Below are positions 1 through 8,925 of a stretch of DNA of 64,000 nt, piece after piece. A program made the position numbers and the translations under genes. Under the pieces are notes generated by a model. It saw only the letters and a list, made by a program, of their open reading frames with translations. It did not search any database and was not told where the DNA came from. The DNA lies in contig NZ_ASVU01000001.1 of NCBI RefSeq assembly GCF_000407365.1, positions 1,707,501 through 1,771,500 of the forward strand, in the 5' to 3' direction. Each line of letters begins with the position of its first letter. Position 1 is the first letter of the stretch. Origin of the DNA: Enterococcus asini ATCC 700915 (GTDB taxonomy: Bacteria > Bacillota > Bacilli > Lactobacillales > Enterococcaceae).

Positions 1-25
1 GTTCCGTAATCTTTGTTTGATTCAT
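1..25 (-). CDS. 5' end of a divergent gene, probably pepQ (Xaa-Pro dipeptidase)
   Basis: Only the first eight codons (MNQTKITE) are inside the window, read leftwards from an ATG at 25-23. A purine-rich AGAGG lies a few bases upstream and a TATAAT -10 lies about 30 bases upstream, so this is a real gene start. The product cannot be recognised from eight residues. The pepQ suggestion rests only on the common pepQ/ccpA divergent arrangement in Enterococcus and other lactic acid bacteria. Confidence 0.5.
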
Positions 26-56
26 CTGGAAAGCCTCTTTTCTTTAAATTACTATC

Positions 57-86
57 ATTATACCACGTTCTTAAAAATACCTGAAA
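57..86 (-). promoter_or_regulatory. Promoter of the divergent (pepQ-like) gene
   Basis: On the minus strand a perfect TATAAT (62-57) is preceded at 18 bases by TTTCAG (86-81), a weak -35. It lies just ahead of the leftward ATG. Confidence 0.55.
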
Positions 87-114
87 GAAACAGATAATTT
101 TCATGAAAGGGATA

Positions 115-128
115 ATAAAACGGTTGCA
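115..128 (+). promoter_or_regulatory. cre-like site at the ccpA promoter
   Basis: ATAAAACGGTTGCA matches 11 of 14 positions of the cre consensus TGWAANCGNTNWCA and overlaps the -35 of the ccpA promoter. A site here would give CcpA autoregulation, which is known in related species. The match is weak, so this is inference. Confidence 0.4.
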
Positions 129-152
129 TTTTGTGAAATATCATGCTATTCT
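124..152 (+). promoter_or_regulatory. ccpA promoter
   Basis: TTGCAT (124-129), 17-base spacer, TATTCT (147-152) with an extended TGC immediately before the -10. It lies about 55 bases ahead of the ccpA start codon. Confidence 0.65.
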
Positions 153-207
153 AGCTAAGAAATGTAAAGCGTATTTTCTGAAAATGCAAAAATAGAGGAG
201 TAGTAAG

Positions 208-1209
208 ATGGATAAACAAACAATTACGATTTATGATGTTGCCCGGGAAGCAAATGTTTCCATGGCCACCGTATCACGGGTAGTCAATGGCAATCCGAAT
301 GTGAAGCCAACAACCCGTAAGAAAGTCTTGGAAGTCATCGACCGCTTAGACTACCGCCCAAATGCCGTGGCTCGTGGTTTGGCCAGCAAAAAAACGACAA
401 CAGTTGGGGTTATCATTCCTGACGTGAGCAATATGTTCTTTGCATCATTGGCACGGGGGATTGACGACGTGGCTACGATGTACAAATACAACATCATCTT
501 GGCCAACTCTGACGGCGACAGCCAAAAAGAAGTCAACGTGTTGAACAACTTGTTAGCAAAACAAGTGGATGGGGTCATCTTTATGGGGCACCACATCACC
601 GACGAAATCCGTGGGGAATTCTCCCGCTCAAAAACACCAGTGGTCTTAGCTGGTTCCATCGATCCCGATGAACAAGTGGGTTCTGTCAATATCGACTATG
701 CGGAAGCAACCAAAGATGCAGTGAGCTTGTTGGCACAAAACGGCAACAAGAAAATCGCCTTTGTCAGCGGTGCCTTAATCGACCCAATCAACGGCCAAAA
801 TCGCTTGAAAGGCTACAAAGAAGCTTTGAAAGCAAATGACTTGGATTACAACGAAGGCTTGGTCTTCGAAGCGAAATACACCTTTAAAGACGGTTTGTCT
901 TTAGTGGATCGGATTTTGAACAGTGGTGCAACTGCCGCTTTTGTGACAGATGATGAATTAGCCATTGGGATCTTAGACGGCTTAACCGACGCTGGGGTAA
1001 AGGTTCCAGAAGACTTCGAAATCATCACCAGCAACAACTCCTTGTTAACGGATGTGGCGCGACCACGGTTGTCTTCCATTACCCAACCTTTGTATGATAT
1101 CGGTGCGGTTTCCATGCGTCTTTTGACAAAGATGATGAACAAAGAAGAAGTAGACGAAAAAACCATCGTCCTACCTTATGGCATCGACAAAAAAGGCTCT
1201 ACCAAATAA
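208..1209 (+). CDS. ccpA: Catabolite control protein A
   Basis: LacI/GalR-family master regulator of carbon catabolite control. With HPr phosphorylated on its regulatory serine as co-repressor it binds cre operators. The N-terminal helix-turn-helix and hinge helix occupy about residues 5-60 (IYDVAREANVSMATVSRVV, then RPNAVARGLA), followed by a periplasmic-binding-protein-like effector domain to residue 333. That is the family's normal length. The ATG is preceded by GAGGAG at a good distance. The gene is monocistronic, has its own promoter with a possible autoregulatory cre, and faces pbp1b across a shared terminator. Several cre-like sites elsewhere in this window are its probable targets. 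Confidence 0.97.
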   Translation: MDKQTITIYDVAREANVSMATVSRVVNGNPNVKPTTRKKVLEVIDRLDYRPNAVARGLASKKTTTVGVIIPDVSNMFFASLARGIDDVATMYKYNIILANSDGDSQKEVNVLNNLLAKQVDGVIFMGHHITDEIRGEFSRSKTPVVLAGSIDPDEQVGSVNIDYAEATKDAVSLLAQNGNKKIAFVSGALIDPINGQNRLKGYKEALKANDLDYNEGLVFEAKYTFKDGLSLVDRILNSGATAAFVTDDELAIGILDGLTDAGVKVPEDFEIITSNNSLLTDVARPRLSSITQPLYDIGAVSMRLLTKMMNKEEVDEKTIVLPYGIDKKGSTK

Positions 1210-1215
1210 TTTCAA

Positions 1216-1252
1216 AAAAAAGCTCCCGGGATAAAATCCCGGGAGCTTTTTT
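1216..1252. terminator. Bidirectional terminator between ccpA and pbp1b
   Basis: A perfect 13-bp stem (AGCTCCCGGGAT / ATCCCGGGAGCT core) with a three-base loop is flanked by an A-run on the left and a T-run on the right, so it can end transcription from both convergent genes. Confidence 0.93.
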
Positions 1253-1277
1253 GCCATTTTACACCGGCAGCAAAGGA

Positions 1278-3758
1278 TTAATCCTCTGCTGCTTTTTCGT
1301 CTGCTTCGCTACTTGGTGTCGTTTTTTCGTCATTGTCTTTGCTGCTGGAACTAGAGCTGGAATCACCGTCAGTCTCTTTGTCCTTTTCATCCGCTTCTTC
1401 TTTGTCCGTTTTGTTATCGGTTTTCTCACTGCTATTTTTTGTACCGTTACCGAAAATCTTGCCCCAGTAATCTTTGTAATCATCATCGGTACCACCAATC
1501 CCAAATTTATACGTGCTCTTGGCTGGTTCTCCAGTGGACCAAAGCGAAGTAGCGGTTTGGGTCGGTACGGTTTGTTCCTTGCCGTTGATTTTGACCTTGC
1601 CAGGTAATTCACCGGTTGCGGTGGCGACTTCCACTTGTTTGACGCCATCGGCTAACTCAAAGGTATCGTTTAAAGCAAAGATATCTGGATTGGCATTGTA
1701 GATGCGATTGATCAAATAGGCCATGTAGGTCCCGGTACGGGTGCTAGCACCTCGGTCATTTTCCACTTGGTTGTTTTCAATCCCGGACCAACTGCCCACG
1801 GTAATGGAAGGAGTGGAGACGATCAACCAGGAGTCCTTGTAGCCGTCGGATGATCCGGTTTTGCCGACCCAGTCTGCTTGGCCTAAGTACCAGTTGACCC
1901 CGTTTAAGACACTCTTGAAGGGACTGGTCAGCCCATTGTTGATAATGTCTCGCATTAAATCATTCATAATCGAAGCTGTTTCTTTTGTAAAGACTTGTAC
2001 AGGTTTGGATTCGTGTTGGTAAAGGGTATTGCCTTCATTGTCCGTAATGCTTTCAATCAGGTAGCCTTCTTGGTAGACCCCGCCATTGGCCAAGGTTTGG
2101 AAGCCGTTGGTCTCTTGTAAGGTGCTGACATCCATTGGTCCCAGTGGTGCGGACTCTGCATACCAATCATCCTGAGCAGGGAAGTTCATCTTGGATAAGT
2201 AATTTTCATAGGCAATTTTCTGCCCTTTTTCTTCCATTAGTTCTTGGTACACATGATAGGCTGGAATATTAGAGGAGATGTTCAAGGCATCCCGCACGGT
2301 TTCAAAGGTTTTGGTTCCTTCATTGGTAGCATTGACGATTTTGCCGCCAGCATCATCGCCGGCTTTCCAAGTAGTCGGGTAGTCGGAAATCATGCTTTCC
2401 GAGCCGATGAGCCCTTGGTCAATGGCCGGTCCATAAACCAAGAGGGGTTTAATGGAAGAACCCGCAGGTCGAGCCGTATCGAAGACGTGGTTGTTCTGAT
2501 TGGAATTAAAATCACGACTACCGATAAAGCCGAGAATCTTACCGGTGCCATTTTCCATTAAGACATTACCGACTTCCACAGTATCCCCTGCAGGAGTGTC
2601 GAGGATGTAGCCGTAGTCTGCCACGGCTTGTTGCATGGCATCGTAAATGTTTTTGTCAATGGTAGACTTCACGGTGTAACCACCGGAAACCAACTCATCC
2701 TCGGCCTTAGCCAAGTATTCTGCTTTGACGTCATCTTTTTGGTACTCTTTGGCGCTGACCTTGTCTTCTTCTGCCAGTTTGTTCGCCATGATATCTTTGG
2801 CTTCATTGAGCACGGTGTAATACAAGAAACCGTGATCGCTGTTGTCTTGGGCTTGTTGCGGGATGAAGTCCTTGGTCAAATCATAGGCTTTGGCTTCTTC
2901 GTATTCTTTCTTCGTAATCGCATGAGCTCGGTACATACTGAACAAGACGAAATCTTTTCGCTTCAAACCGGCGCTGAGATTTTCTTTAATCTGTCCGGTA
3001 TTGTCATAAGGACTGTACACGATTGGGCTTTGGGGTAGGCCGGCGATATAAGCCGCTTGCGCTAAATTCACGTCACTGGCATTAATGCCGAAAATCCCTT
3101 TCGCCGCTTCTTGGACACCGGCGATGTTTTGGCCTCGATTATTTCGACCAAAAGGAGAGACGTTTAAGTACATGGTGACGATTTCGTCTTTGGAGAAGAA
3201 TTTCTCTACTTCCATGGCCAGTAAGATTTCATTGGCTTTGCGTTTAAAAGTCGTTTCATTGGTCAAGACTTGTTGTTTGACCAACTGTTGGGTCAAGGTG
3301 GACCCACCGCCACCACCAAAACCAGTTGCTTCTGAAAGAAGGGCTCGAACGACGGCTTTTGGAACTACCCCTTTGTGTTCGTAGAAGTATTCATCTTCGG
3401 TGGAGATAATGGCTTTTTTCAAAAGATCCGAGATGTCTTTTGTATCGACTGCGGTCCGCATTAAATCGGATCGGATGGTAGCGATATTGCTATTGTCCGC
3501 ATAGACGAGCTTCGATGTCTCGGAGTATTCTCCCAAGGTCTTTTGCAAATCTTTTTTCGTCGGGGTTTGGGTATCTTCTACCAGATAGGCGAAGTAACCT
3601 ACGCCGATGCCGGCAGCTAAGGCACCACCGAGAATCAAAAAAGAAACCGCCACAAGAAAAAGGGAGTGGAGGACGCGAAGGACGACGTTGAAAGTCGAAA
3701 CCTGGACTTTTCTGGCCGGCGTTTTGGTTGAACGTTTATGTGTAGGTTTTTGGGGCAC
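1278..3758 (-). CDS. pbp1b: Class A penicillin-binding protein, PBP1B type
   Basis: Bifunctional peptidoglycan glycosyltransferase/transpeptidase anchored in the membrane. It has a basic cytoplasmic tail (1-27) and one membrane segment (about 28-58). The GT51 domain carries the catalytic Glu121 in TEDEYFYEH, then GGSTLTQQLVKQ (about 152-162) and RKANEILLAMEVEKFFSK. The transpeptidase has SxxK at Ser434-Lys437, SSN at 495-497 and KTG at 633-635. The last roughly 50 residues are a low-complexity Ser/Glu/Asp/Lys tail. I chose the GTG at 3758-3756 because GAGGTG sits just upstream; an in-frame ATG 38 codons earlier lies at or before the -10. A class A PBP next to tyrS is also the pneumococcal pbp1b arrangement. 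Called pbpZ in some enterococci. Confidence 0.92.
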   Translation of the reverse strand: MPQKPTHKRSTKTPARKVQVSTFNVVLRVLHSLFLVAVSFLILGGALAAGIGVGYFAYLVEDTQTPTKKDLQKTLGEYSETSKLVYADNSNIATIRSDLMRTAVDTKDISDLLKKAIISTEDEYFYEHKGVVPKAVVRALLSEATGFGGGGGSTLTQQLVKQQVLTNETTFKRKANEILLAMEVEKFFSKDEIVTMYLNVSPFGRNNRGQNIAGVQEAAKGIFGINASDVNLAQAAYIAGLPQSPIVYSPYDNTGQIKENLSAGLKRKDFVLFSMYRAHAITKKEYEEAKAYDLTKDFIPQQAQDNSDHGFLYYTVLNEAKDIMANKLAEEDKVSAKEYQKDDVKAEYLAKAEDELVSGGYTVKSTIDKNIYDAMQQAVADYGYILDTPAGDTVEVGNVLMENGTGKILGFIGSRDFNSNQNNHVFDTARPAGSSIKPLLVYGPAIDQGLIGSESMISDYPTTWKAGDDAGGKIVNATNEGTKTFETVRDALNISSNIPAYHVYQELMEEKGQKIAYENYLSKMNFPAQDDWYAESAPLGPMDVSTLQETNGFQTLANGGVYQEGYLIESITDNEGNTLYQHESKPVQVFTKETASIMNDLMRDIINNGLTSPFKSVLNGVNWYLGQADWVGKTGSSDGYKDSWLIVSTPSITVGSWSGIENNQVENDRGASTRTGTYMAYLINRIYNANPDIFALNDTFELADGVKQVEVATATGELPGKVKINGKEQTVPTQTATSLWSTGEPAKSTYKFGIGGTDDDYKDYWGKIFGNGTKNSSEKTDNKTDKEEADEKDKETDGDSSSSSSSKDNDEKTTPSSEADEKAAED

Positions 3759-3798
3759 TCTTTTCACCTCATTATTAATATGGAAACAATCACGTGTT

Positions 3799-3804
3799 AT
3801 TATA
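3799..3804 (-). promoter_or_regulatory. -10 of the pbp1b promoter
   Basis: A perfect TATAAT on the minus strand lies about 40 bases ahead of the GTG start. No good -35 was found at the usual spacing. The upstream ATG at 3872 would lie before this promoter, which supports the downstream start. Confidence 0.5.
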
Positions 3805-3949
3805 GCAAAATTCCTGGAAGATGGGTAGAAAACCCCGGAGACTTCCAGAAAACATGAGAAAAGCGTAAACATTTCCCCGGCTAAGACTTTTCTTTACCTA
3901 GTATTTCAGTTAAGATGGGGAAGAACGAATTTATATGGGAGGTAATATC

Positions 3950-5212
3950 ATGGGTTCTGCATTTTTTGAGGAACTAAAAGCCCGCGGCCTGGTCCACCAA
4001 GTGACCGATGAAACAGCACTAGAAAAACAATTAAACGAAGAGTCTGTGAAGTTGTATATCGGCTTCGACCCAACGGCAGACAGCCTTCATATTGGTCATT
4101 TGTTACCAATCTTGATGTTGCGTCGTTTCCAACAAAACGGCCATGTGCCCATTGCCTTAGTTGGTGGCGGGACAGGGATGATTGGCGATCCATCCTTTAA
4201 AGATCAAGAGCGGCAATTAAATACATTAGATACGGTAAAAGACTGGTCCCAAAGTATTAAAAATCAGCTTTCTCGCTTTATTGATTTTGATGATGCAACC
4301 AATCCGGCAATCTTGGCCAATAACTACGACTGGTTAGGGGAGTTGAAATTAATCGACTTCTTGCGGGATGTGGGGAAAAACTTCACCATTAACTACATGA
4401 TGAGTAAAGAAAGCGTCAAACGCCGGATCGAGTCAGGGATTTCCTACACCGAGTTTGCTTACCAGTTGCTACAAGCATACGACTTCTTGAACTTATACGA
4501 ACAAGAAGGGTGCTTGTTACAGTTAGGCGGTTCTGATCAATGGGGGAATATCACTTCCGGGATTGAACTCTTGCGTCGGGAAAAAGAAGTTCAAGGCTTT
4601 GGGTTGACCATGCCATTGATTACCAAAGCAGATGGCACAAAATTTGGGAAAACAGAAGGCAATGCAGTCTGGTTGGATCCTGAAAAAACGACACCTTACG
4701 AATTTTACCAATTCTGGATCAATACCGATGACCGGGATGCCGTGAAATTCTTGAAATACTTCACTTTCTTAAGCTTACAAGAAATTGACGCTATCGAAAA
4801 AGAATTCACAGCAGCTCCAGAAGGCCGTCAAGCGCAAAAAGCTTTGGCCAAAGAAGTGACCACACTGGTTCACGGAAAAGCAGCGTACGAACAAGCTGTC
4901 CACATTTCTGAAGCCTTGTTCAGTGGCAATATCAAAGACCTTTCTGCCGATGAAGTCGCCCAAGGATTTAAAGGCGTGCCAAGCTACCAAGTTCAAGAAG
5001 CGGATGATTTGAATCTAGTGGAAATCTTGGTAACAGCCGGTATCGAGTCTTCAAAACGCCAAGCCCGGGAAGATATCCAAAACGGAGCGATTTCCGTCAA
5101 TGGGGAACGCCGCCAAGAACTAACGGATAGCCTGACTGAATCCGACAAATTAGGCGGACGTTACACGGTAATTCGTCGTGGCAAGAAGAAATACTTCCTT
5201 TTAATCTTTTAA
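3950..5212 (+). CDS. tyrS: Tyrosyl-tRNA synthetase
   Basis: Charges tRNA-Tyr with tyrosine in the cytosol. Class I synthetase: the HIGH motif is in [10 protein letters not shown], the KMSKS-equivalent is KFGKT ([13 protein letters not shown]), and a C-terminal S4-like RNA-binding domain covers the last roughly 70 residues ([13 protein letters not shown]). It is 420 residues, as usual. An in-frame ATG at 3935 overlaps the GGGAGG ribosome site, so the ATG at 3950 is the start. The gene is monocistronic and diverges from pbp1b. The short gap upstream (about 190 bp) has no room for, and shows no trace of, the T-box found ahead of tyrS in Bacillus. Confidence 0.97.
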   Translation: MGSAFFEELKARGLVHQVTDETALEKQLNEESVKLYIGFDPTADSLHIGHLLPILMLRRFQQNGHVPIALVGGGTGMIGDPSFKDQERQLNTLDTVKDWSQSIKNQLSRFIDFDDATNPAILANNYDWLGELKLIDFLRDVGKNFTINYMMSKESVKRRIESGISYTEFAYQLLQAYDFLNLYEQEGCLLQLGGSDQWGNITSGIELLRREKEVQGFGLTMPLITKADGTKFGKTEGNAVWLDPEKTTPYEFYQFWINTDDRDAVKFLKYFTFLSLQEIDAIEKEFTAAPEGRQAQKALAKEVTTLVHGKAAYEQAVHISEALFSGNIKDLSADEVAQGFKGVPSYQVQEADDLNLVEILVTAGIESSKRQAREDIQNGAISVNGERRQELTDSLTESDKLGGRYTVIRRGKKKYFLLIF

Positions 5213-5231
5213 GAAATACCCACAGTAAACA

Positions 5232-5263
5232 AACGAGGCCATCTAACCGGTGGCCTCGTTTTT
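5232..5263 (+). terminator. tyrS terminator
   Basis: Stem AACGAGGCCA / TGGCCTCGTT with a nine-base loop, followed by a T-run. Confidence 0.9.
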
Positions 5264-5341
5264 GACAATCTGGGCCAGATGGCGAATAATAAGTAGGATA
5301 GGCCTTTGTCTATCGACCGAAATTAGTTGCGATAGGAGATT

Positions 5342-6256
5342 ATGCATGTGGGTCAGATGGTTGTTAACGGCATTGCGCTGTTTCTCATTATTGTTTTAGG
5401 GTATTTGTTAAAACGGTTTGGTTTGTTGGGGAAGGCTGATGGGACGTCACTATCCGTCATCATCTTGAACTTGACTTTGCCCGCCGTGATTATTGTAAAT
5501 CTGGCAGACTTGCCGATTGAAGGGTATTATTTATGGTTGATTCCCATTGCGATTGTTTTGACGCTTTTGCAAATCTTTTTAGGAAAGTATTTCAGTCGCA
5601 AAGAGTCCAAAGAAATTCAGGCGTTTTTCATGTACGGTGTCTCCGGCTACAATGTGGGCAATTTTATCTTGCCTTTTTTACAAAGTTTCTTTGTTGCGGG
5701 GATTCCGGCGATTTCCCTTTTTGATGTGGGTAATAGTATCATGTTAGCCGGGGGTACCACGATTGCCGTGGACCACTTGTCTGGAAAAGCCGAAAAAACC
5801 TCTTTTGGCCAAATCTTAAAGCGTTTGTTTCGCAATCCGGCTTTTACCACTTATTTGGTCATGCTGACCTTGCGTTTATTGGACATTTCTTTGCCCCAAA
5901 CTTTGGTGACCATGATTAGCCCAATCGCTGCTAGTAATGGCTTTTTGTCCATGTTAATGATTGGCTTATATCTAGAATTGCGCTTGCCAAGAAAAGCCAT
6001 GGGCGTTGTAGGTCGCAGTTTGCTTTTGCGTTACGGGATTGGCTTGGTGTTGGTGACGGTATTGTACTTCTTACCATTGCCGTCTTTGATGAAAGTGGTC
6101 TTAGCATTAGCGGCGGTTTCCCCTATGCCGATTTTTAATACGATCAATGCTGTTTTAGCCGGGGCCACAGAAGAAACGGTGGGCTTCTTTTCATCCATGA
6201 GTTTTCTTTTGAGCCTGCCTTTGATGATGGCAGTCGTATTGGTCTTTGGAATTTAA
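5342..6256 (+). CDS. AEC-family (auxin efflux carrier-like) membrane transporter
   Basis: Hydrophobic throughout, with about ten predicted membrane segments in two halves, typical of the AEC family of bacterial carboxylate/malate permease-like carriers. The substrate cannot be told from sequence. 304 residues is normal for the family. The start is uncertain: the ATG at 5342 is only three bases after GGAG, while the in-frame GTG at 5348 is better spaced. It stands alone between the tyrS terminator and nfo, 37 bases ahead of nfo with no terminator, so the two may be co-transcribed. A second AEC protein is at 61092-62033. Confidence 0.82.
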   Translation: MHVGQMVVNGIALFLIIVLGYLLKRFGLLGKADGTSLSVIILNLTLPAVIIVNLADLPIEGYYLWLIPIAIVLTLLQIFLGKYFSRKESKEIQAFFMYGVSGYNVGNFILPFLQSFFVAGIPAISLFDVGNSIMLAGGTTIAVDHLSGKAEKTSFGQILKRLFRNPAFTTYLVMLTLRLLDISLPQTLVTMISPIAASNGFLSMLMIGLYLELRLPRKAMGVVGRSLLLRYGIGLVLVTVLYFLPLPSLMKVVLALAAVSPMPIFNTINAVLAGATEETVGFFSSMSFLLSLPLMMAVVLVFGI

Positions 6257-6293
6257 AAAATGAAGAAAAAGAAAAAATAGGAGGCGATTTTTG

Positions 6294-7181
6294 ATGTTAC
6301 TAGGTTCACACGTATCTATGAGCGGTAAGAAAATGTTGTTGGGAGCAGCGGAAGAAGCAGCAAGTTACGGAGCCAGTACTTTTATGATCTATACGGGGGC
6401 ACCGCAAAACACCCGTCGCAAACCCATTGAGGAATTGAATATTGAAGCCGGCCAAGCGCTGATGCAAGAAGCGGGCTTGTGTAATATCGTAGTTCACGCG
6501 CCATACATTATCAATCTAGGCAATACCATTAAGCCGGAAAATTTTGGCTTTGCGGTGGCATTTCTCCAAGAAGAGATTCGTCGGGCTCAAGCACTGGGAG
6601 CGACTCAAATCACCTTGCATCCTGGCGCTCATGTGGGCGCTGGGGTGGATGCGGGGATTGCCCAGATCATTAAAGGGTTAAACGAAGTCTTGATGAAAGA
6701 GCAAACTCCACAAATTGCCTTGGAAACCATGGCAGGCAAAGGAACGGAACTAGGCCGGACCTTTGAAGAGTTGGCTAGAATTATCGACGGGGTTACTTTA
6801 AATGAAAAACTCTCAGTAACCTTAGATACCTGTCACACCCATGATGCGGGCTACAATATCAAAGAAGACTTTGATGGGGTGCTAAATGAATTCGACCAAA
6901 TCATTGGTTTGGATCGCTTAAAGGTCGTCCATGTGAATGACTCGAAAAATCCCCAAGGTTCTCATAAGGACCGCCACGCCAATATCGGGTTTGGCACCAT
7001 TGGTTTTGACGCGTTGAACTATGTGGTGCATCATCCCCAGTTGCAAGGCTTGTCAAAAATCTTGGAAACCCCCTATGTCGGGGAGGACAAGAAAAATAAA
7101 CGGGCGCCTTATGGCTTTGAAATCGCCATGCTAAAAGAGCAAACCTTCGATCCAGACTTGCTGACAAAGATTATGGCATAA
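6294..7181 (+). CDS. nfo: Endonuclease IV (AP endonuclease)
   Basis: Zn-dependent apurinic/apyrimidinic endonuclease of base-excision repair, with an AP2Ec TIM barrel. It starts [14 protein letters not shown] and carries the family metal-ligand blocks [27 protein letters not shown] and [18 protein letters not shown]. 295 residues is normal. The start is the ATG at 6294, nine bases after AGGAGG; the TTG just before it is less likely. It ends at a terminator shared with the convergent ndk. Confidence 0.95.
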   Translation: MLLGSHVSMSGKKMLLGAAEEAASYGASTFMIYTGAPQNTRRKPIEELNIEAGQALMQEAGLCNIVVHAPYIINLGNTIKPENFGFAVAFLQEEIRRAQALGATQITLHPGAHVGAGVDAGIAQIIKGLNEVLMKEQTPQIALETMAGKGTELGRTFEELARIIDGVTLNEKLSVTLDTCHTHDAGYNIKEDFDGVLNEFDQIIGLDRLKVVHVNDSKNPQGSHKDRHANIGFGTIGFDALNYVVHHPQLQGLSKILETPYVGEDKKNKRAPYGFEIAMLKEQTFDPDLLTKIMA

Positions 7182-7192
7182 GAAGTGAAAGC

Positions 7193-7243
7193 AAAAAGAC
7201 CTGTCTTACTCCGATTTTTCGGGGAAAGACAGGTCTTTTTTTT
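7193..7243. terminator. Bidirectional terminator between nfo and ndk
   Basis: Stem AAAAAGACCTGTCTT / AAGACAGGTCTTTTT with a T-run on each strand. The last bases overlap the ndk stop codon. Confidence 0.9.
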
Positions 7244-7673
7244 AACTGACACATTCGATGATTGCCGGAACTTTGCCGAAGAAGCGCTCGATTTCGGCAC
7301 GGGCTGCTTCGGGACTATCGGAAGCGTGGATGATGTTTTCTGATTTATTCGTGGCAAAATCGCCTCGAATCGTACCAGGAGCCGCTTTGGCACCATCCGT
7401 TACGCCTACCATAGTGCGTACCAACTGGATGATATTCTCACCTTCTAAGACGAGGTAGACCACGGGACCACTGGTCATGTAGTCCAAGATTTCTTGGAAA
7501 AATGGTCGATCTTGCAAATGAGCATAGTGTTTTCTAGCAAGTTCCTCGGTCATGGTGTCTAAACGCATATGGCTGATGACCAGCCGCCGGTCTTCAAAAC
7601 GCTGTAGGATGCGGCCGATTAAATTGTGTCGGACTCCATCTGGTTTGATGATTACAAGTGTTTGCTCTGTCAT
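7242..7673 (-). CDS. ndk: Nucleoside diphosphate kinase
   Basis: Transfers the gamma-phosphate from NTPs to NDPs through a phosphohistidine. The 143-residue product begins MTEQTLVIIKPDGV. The catalytic histidine is His116 in NIIHASDS, with the preceding GTIRGDF block of the nucleotide site. The ATG at 7673 follows a G-rich ribosome site (AGGGGGG). The open frame continues 21 codons upstream but those residues do not match the family. Confidence 0.96.
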   Translation of the reverse strand: MTEQTLVIIKPDGVRHNLIGRILQRFEDRRLVISHMRLDTMTEELARKHYAHLQDRPFFQEILDYMTSGPVVYLVLEGENIIQLVRTMVGVTDGAKAAPGTIRGDFATNKSENIIHASDSPEAARAEIERFFGKVPAIIECVS

Positions 7674-7779
7674 GGTACGCCCCCCTTTGTCTATTACTAG
7701 CTTACCATGAATTGAAATTGTTGAAAACGAATACATTAAAATAGCTTCCGTTAGTTTTAAAAAAAGTAATCAAAGAGGA

Positions 7780-7808
7780 TTGACAGCTTTTATGTACAAG
7801 TGTACTAT
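7780..7808 (+). promoter_or_regulatory. Promoter of the YtrA-like regulator and ABC operon
   Basis: TTGACA (7780-7785), exact 17-base spacer, TACTAT (7803-7808). It lies about 50 bases ahead of the GntR gene. Confidence 0.8.
7794..7805. promoter_or_regulatory. Probable operator, palindrome GTACAAGTGTAC
   Basis: A palindrome with arms GTACA / TGTAC and a two-base centre lies between the -35 and -10 and covers the first bases of the -10. This is where a repressor would block RNA polymerase. The GntR/YtrA protein encoded directly downstream is the obvious ligand (inference). Confidence 0.6.
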
Positions 7809-7819
7809 TTAACTCATAC

Positions 7820-7829
7820 ACTAGCTAGT
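7820..7829. promoter_or_regulatory. Second palindrome ACTAGCTAGT downstream of the promoter
   Basis: A perfect ten-base self-complementary sequence around +5 to +15 of the predicted transcript. It could be a second operator half or incidental. Confidence 0.35.
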
Positions 7830-7855
7830 GAAGCTGGTAAGAAGGAGGGAGCCAA

Positions 7856-8221
7856 ATGGAGTTCTCCAATGAACGACCGATCTATTTGCAGATTATGGAT
7901 TTGATCATTCAACAAATTCTTTCAAAACAGTTGCTTCCCGGAGCCAAGATTCCCGCCGTTCGTAGCTTAGCCTTAGAACTTGAAACCAATCCGAATACCG
8001 TGCAACGGGCACTACAAGAGTTGGAGCGGGAAACGATTTTGTACACACAGCGGGGCAAAGGGCGATTTGTTACCGAAAATCAAGAGCTTTTGGCCCGGTT
8101 AGCCGCCAATCAGCGACAGGAATTAATGGAAGAGTACTTAAAAAAAATGCAAGAGATCGGCATTGAACCAAAAGCAGCCTTACGACAGTTGCAAACTTAT
8201 ATCGAGGGGGGAAATTCATGA
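7856..8221 (+). CDS. GntR-family repressor, YtrA subfamily
   Basis: Short (121 residues) transcription factor with an N-terminal winged helix (about 5-75: PIYLQIMDLIIQQILSKQL, NPNTVQRALQELERE, RGKGRFV) and a short dimerisation tail instead of a full effector domain. That is the YtrA layout, which is normally encoded with ABC transporters. The ATG follows AAGGAGGG. The stop overlaps the start of the ABC ATPase gene (ATGA), so translation is coupled. It probably represses its own operon through the palindromes at 7794 and 7820. B. subtilis YtrA controls an ABC operon induced by cell-wall antibiotics; whether that holds here is unknown. Confidence 0.88.
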   Translation: MEFSNERPIYLQIMDLIIQQILSKQLLPGAKIPAVRSLALELETNPNTVQRALQELERETILYTQRGKGRFVTENQELLARLAANQRQELMEEYLKKMQEIGIEPKAALRQLQTYIEGGNS

Positions 8222-8922
8222 GTCTAGTAGAAGTCAAAAATGTGTCCTATGGGAAGGGACGCAAACAAATCGTCAATGACGTGAATTTTCAATTGGAACC
8301 GGGAAAAATCGTGGCCCTTTTAGGGGAGAATGGTTCCGGGAAAACTACGATTATCCGTTTGTTAGCCGGTCTGGCTTTACGCTGGCAAGGAACGATTACA
8401 ATTGCTCAAGAAAAGGTAGGGACCAAGACGAAAGCTTTCGTGGCTCTCTTAGCCGATATCAATGACTTTCCCAGCGATTTTTCCATTGAACAAGTGGTGG
8501 CCTTCTATGAAACCATGTATGCAGATTTCGATTTAGGCAAAGCCCGGCAGCTTTTGACGTTTATGGAACTAGGTGAAGAAGAGCAGCTGAAGAATCTTTC
8601 CCGGGGAAATCGTGAAAAATTGGCCTTGCTTTTGACCTTAAGTCGCAAAGCCCAAGTCTATCTCCTGGATGAACCATTAAGTGGCATTGATTTATTGTCT
8701 CGGGAAAAAATCATCCAATCCTTGGTGCGCTGGTTTGATGAGGAAAGCCTTTTGGTGATTACCACACATCAGCTTTCGGAAATCGAGAATATCGTGGATC
8801 AAGTCTTGATTTTAAAAGACGGTACGATTGCTCTGCACGCGGATTTTGAGTCTGTCCGAGAAGAAGAGGGCATTGGCCTTGAAGAGTTGTATCGTCAAAC
8901 CATGCTCGGGGAAAGGAGGTAA
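8218..8922 (+). CDS. ABC transporter ATPase (YtrB-like)
   Basis: Cytosolic nucleotide-binding subunit, 234 residues. Walker A GENGSGKTT (about 37-45), Walker B VYLLDEP, switch histidine in TTHQLSE. The signature is LSRGN rather than LSGGQ, a degeneration often seen in YtrB/antibiotic-response ATPases. It overlaps the regulator gene by four bases and is followed three bases later by its membrane partner. Confidence 0.9.
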   Translation: MSLVEVKNVSYGKGRKQIVNDVNFQLEPGKIVALLGENGSGKTTIIRLLAGLALRWQGTITIAQEKVGTKTKAFVALLADINDFPSDFSIEQVVAFYETMYADFDLGKARQLLTFMELGEEEQLKNLSRGNREKLALLLTLSRKAQVYLLDEPLSGIDLLSREKIIQSLVRWFDEESLLVITTHQLSEIENIVDQVLILKDGTIALHADFESVREEEGIGLEELYRQTMLGERR

Positions 8923-8925
8923 ACT

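Noticed and set aside
1251-1648. Two frames of about 120 residues over the pbp1b 3' end
   Set aside because: They arise from the low-complexity Ser/Glu/Lys tail of PBP1B read in other frames.
3759-3949. Possible T-box in front of tyrS
   Set aside because: No T-box sequence, specifier stem or leader terminator is present in the short gap; only promoter-like elements.
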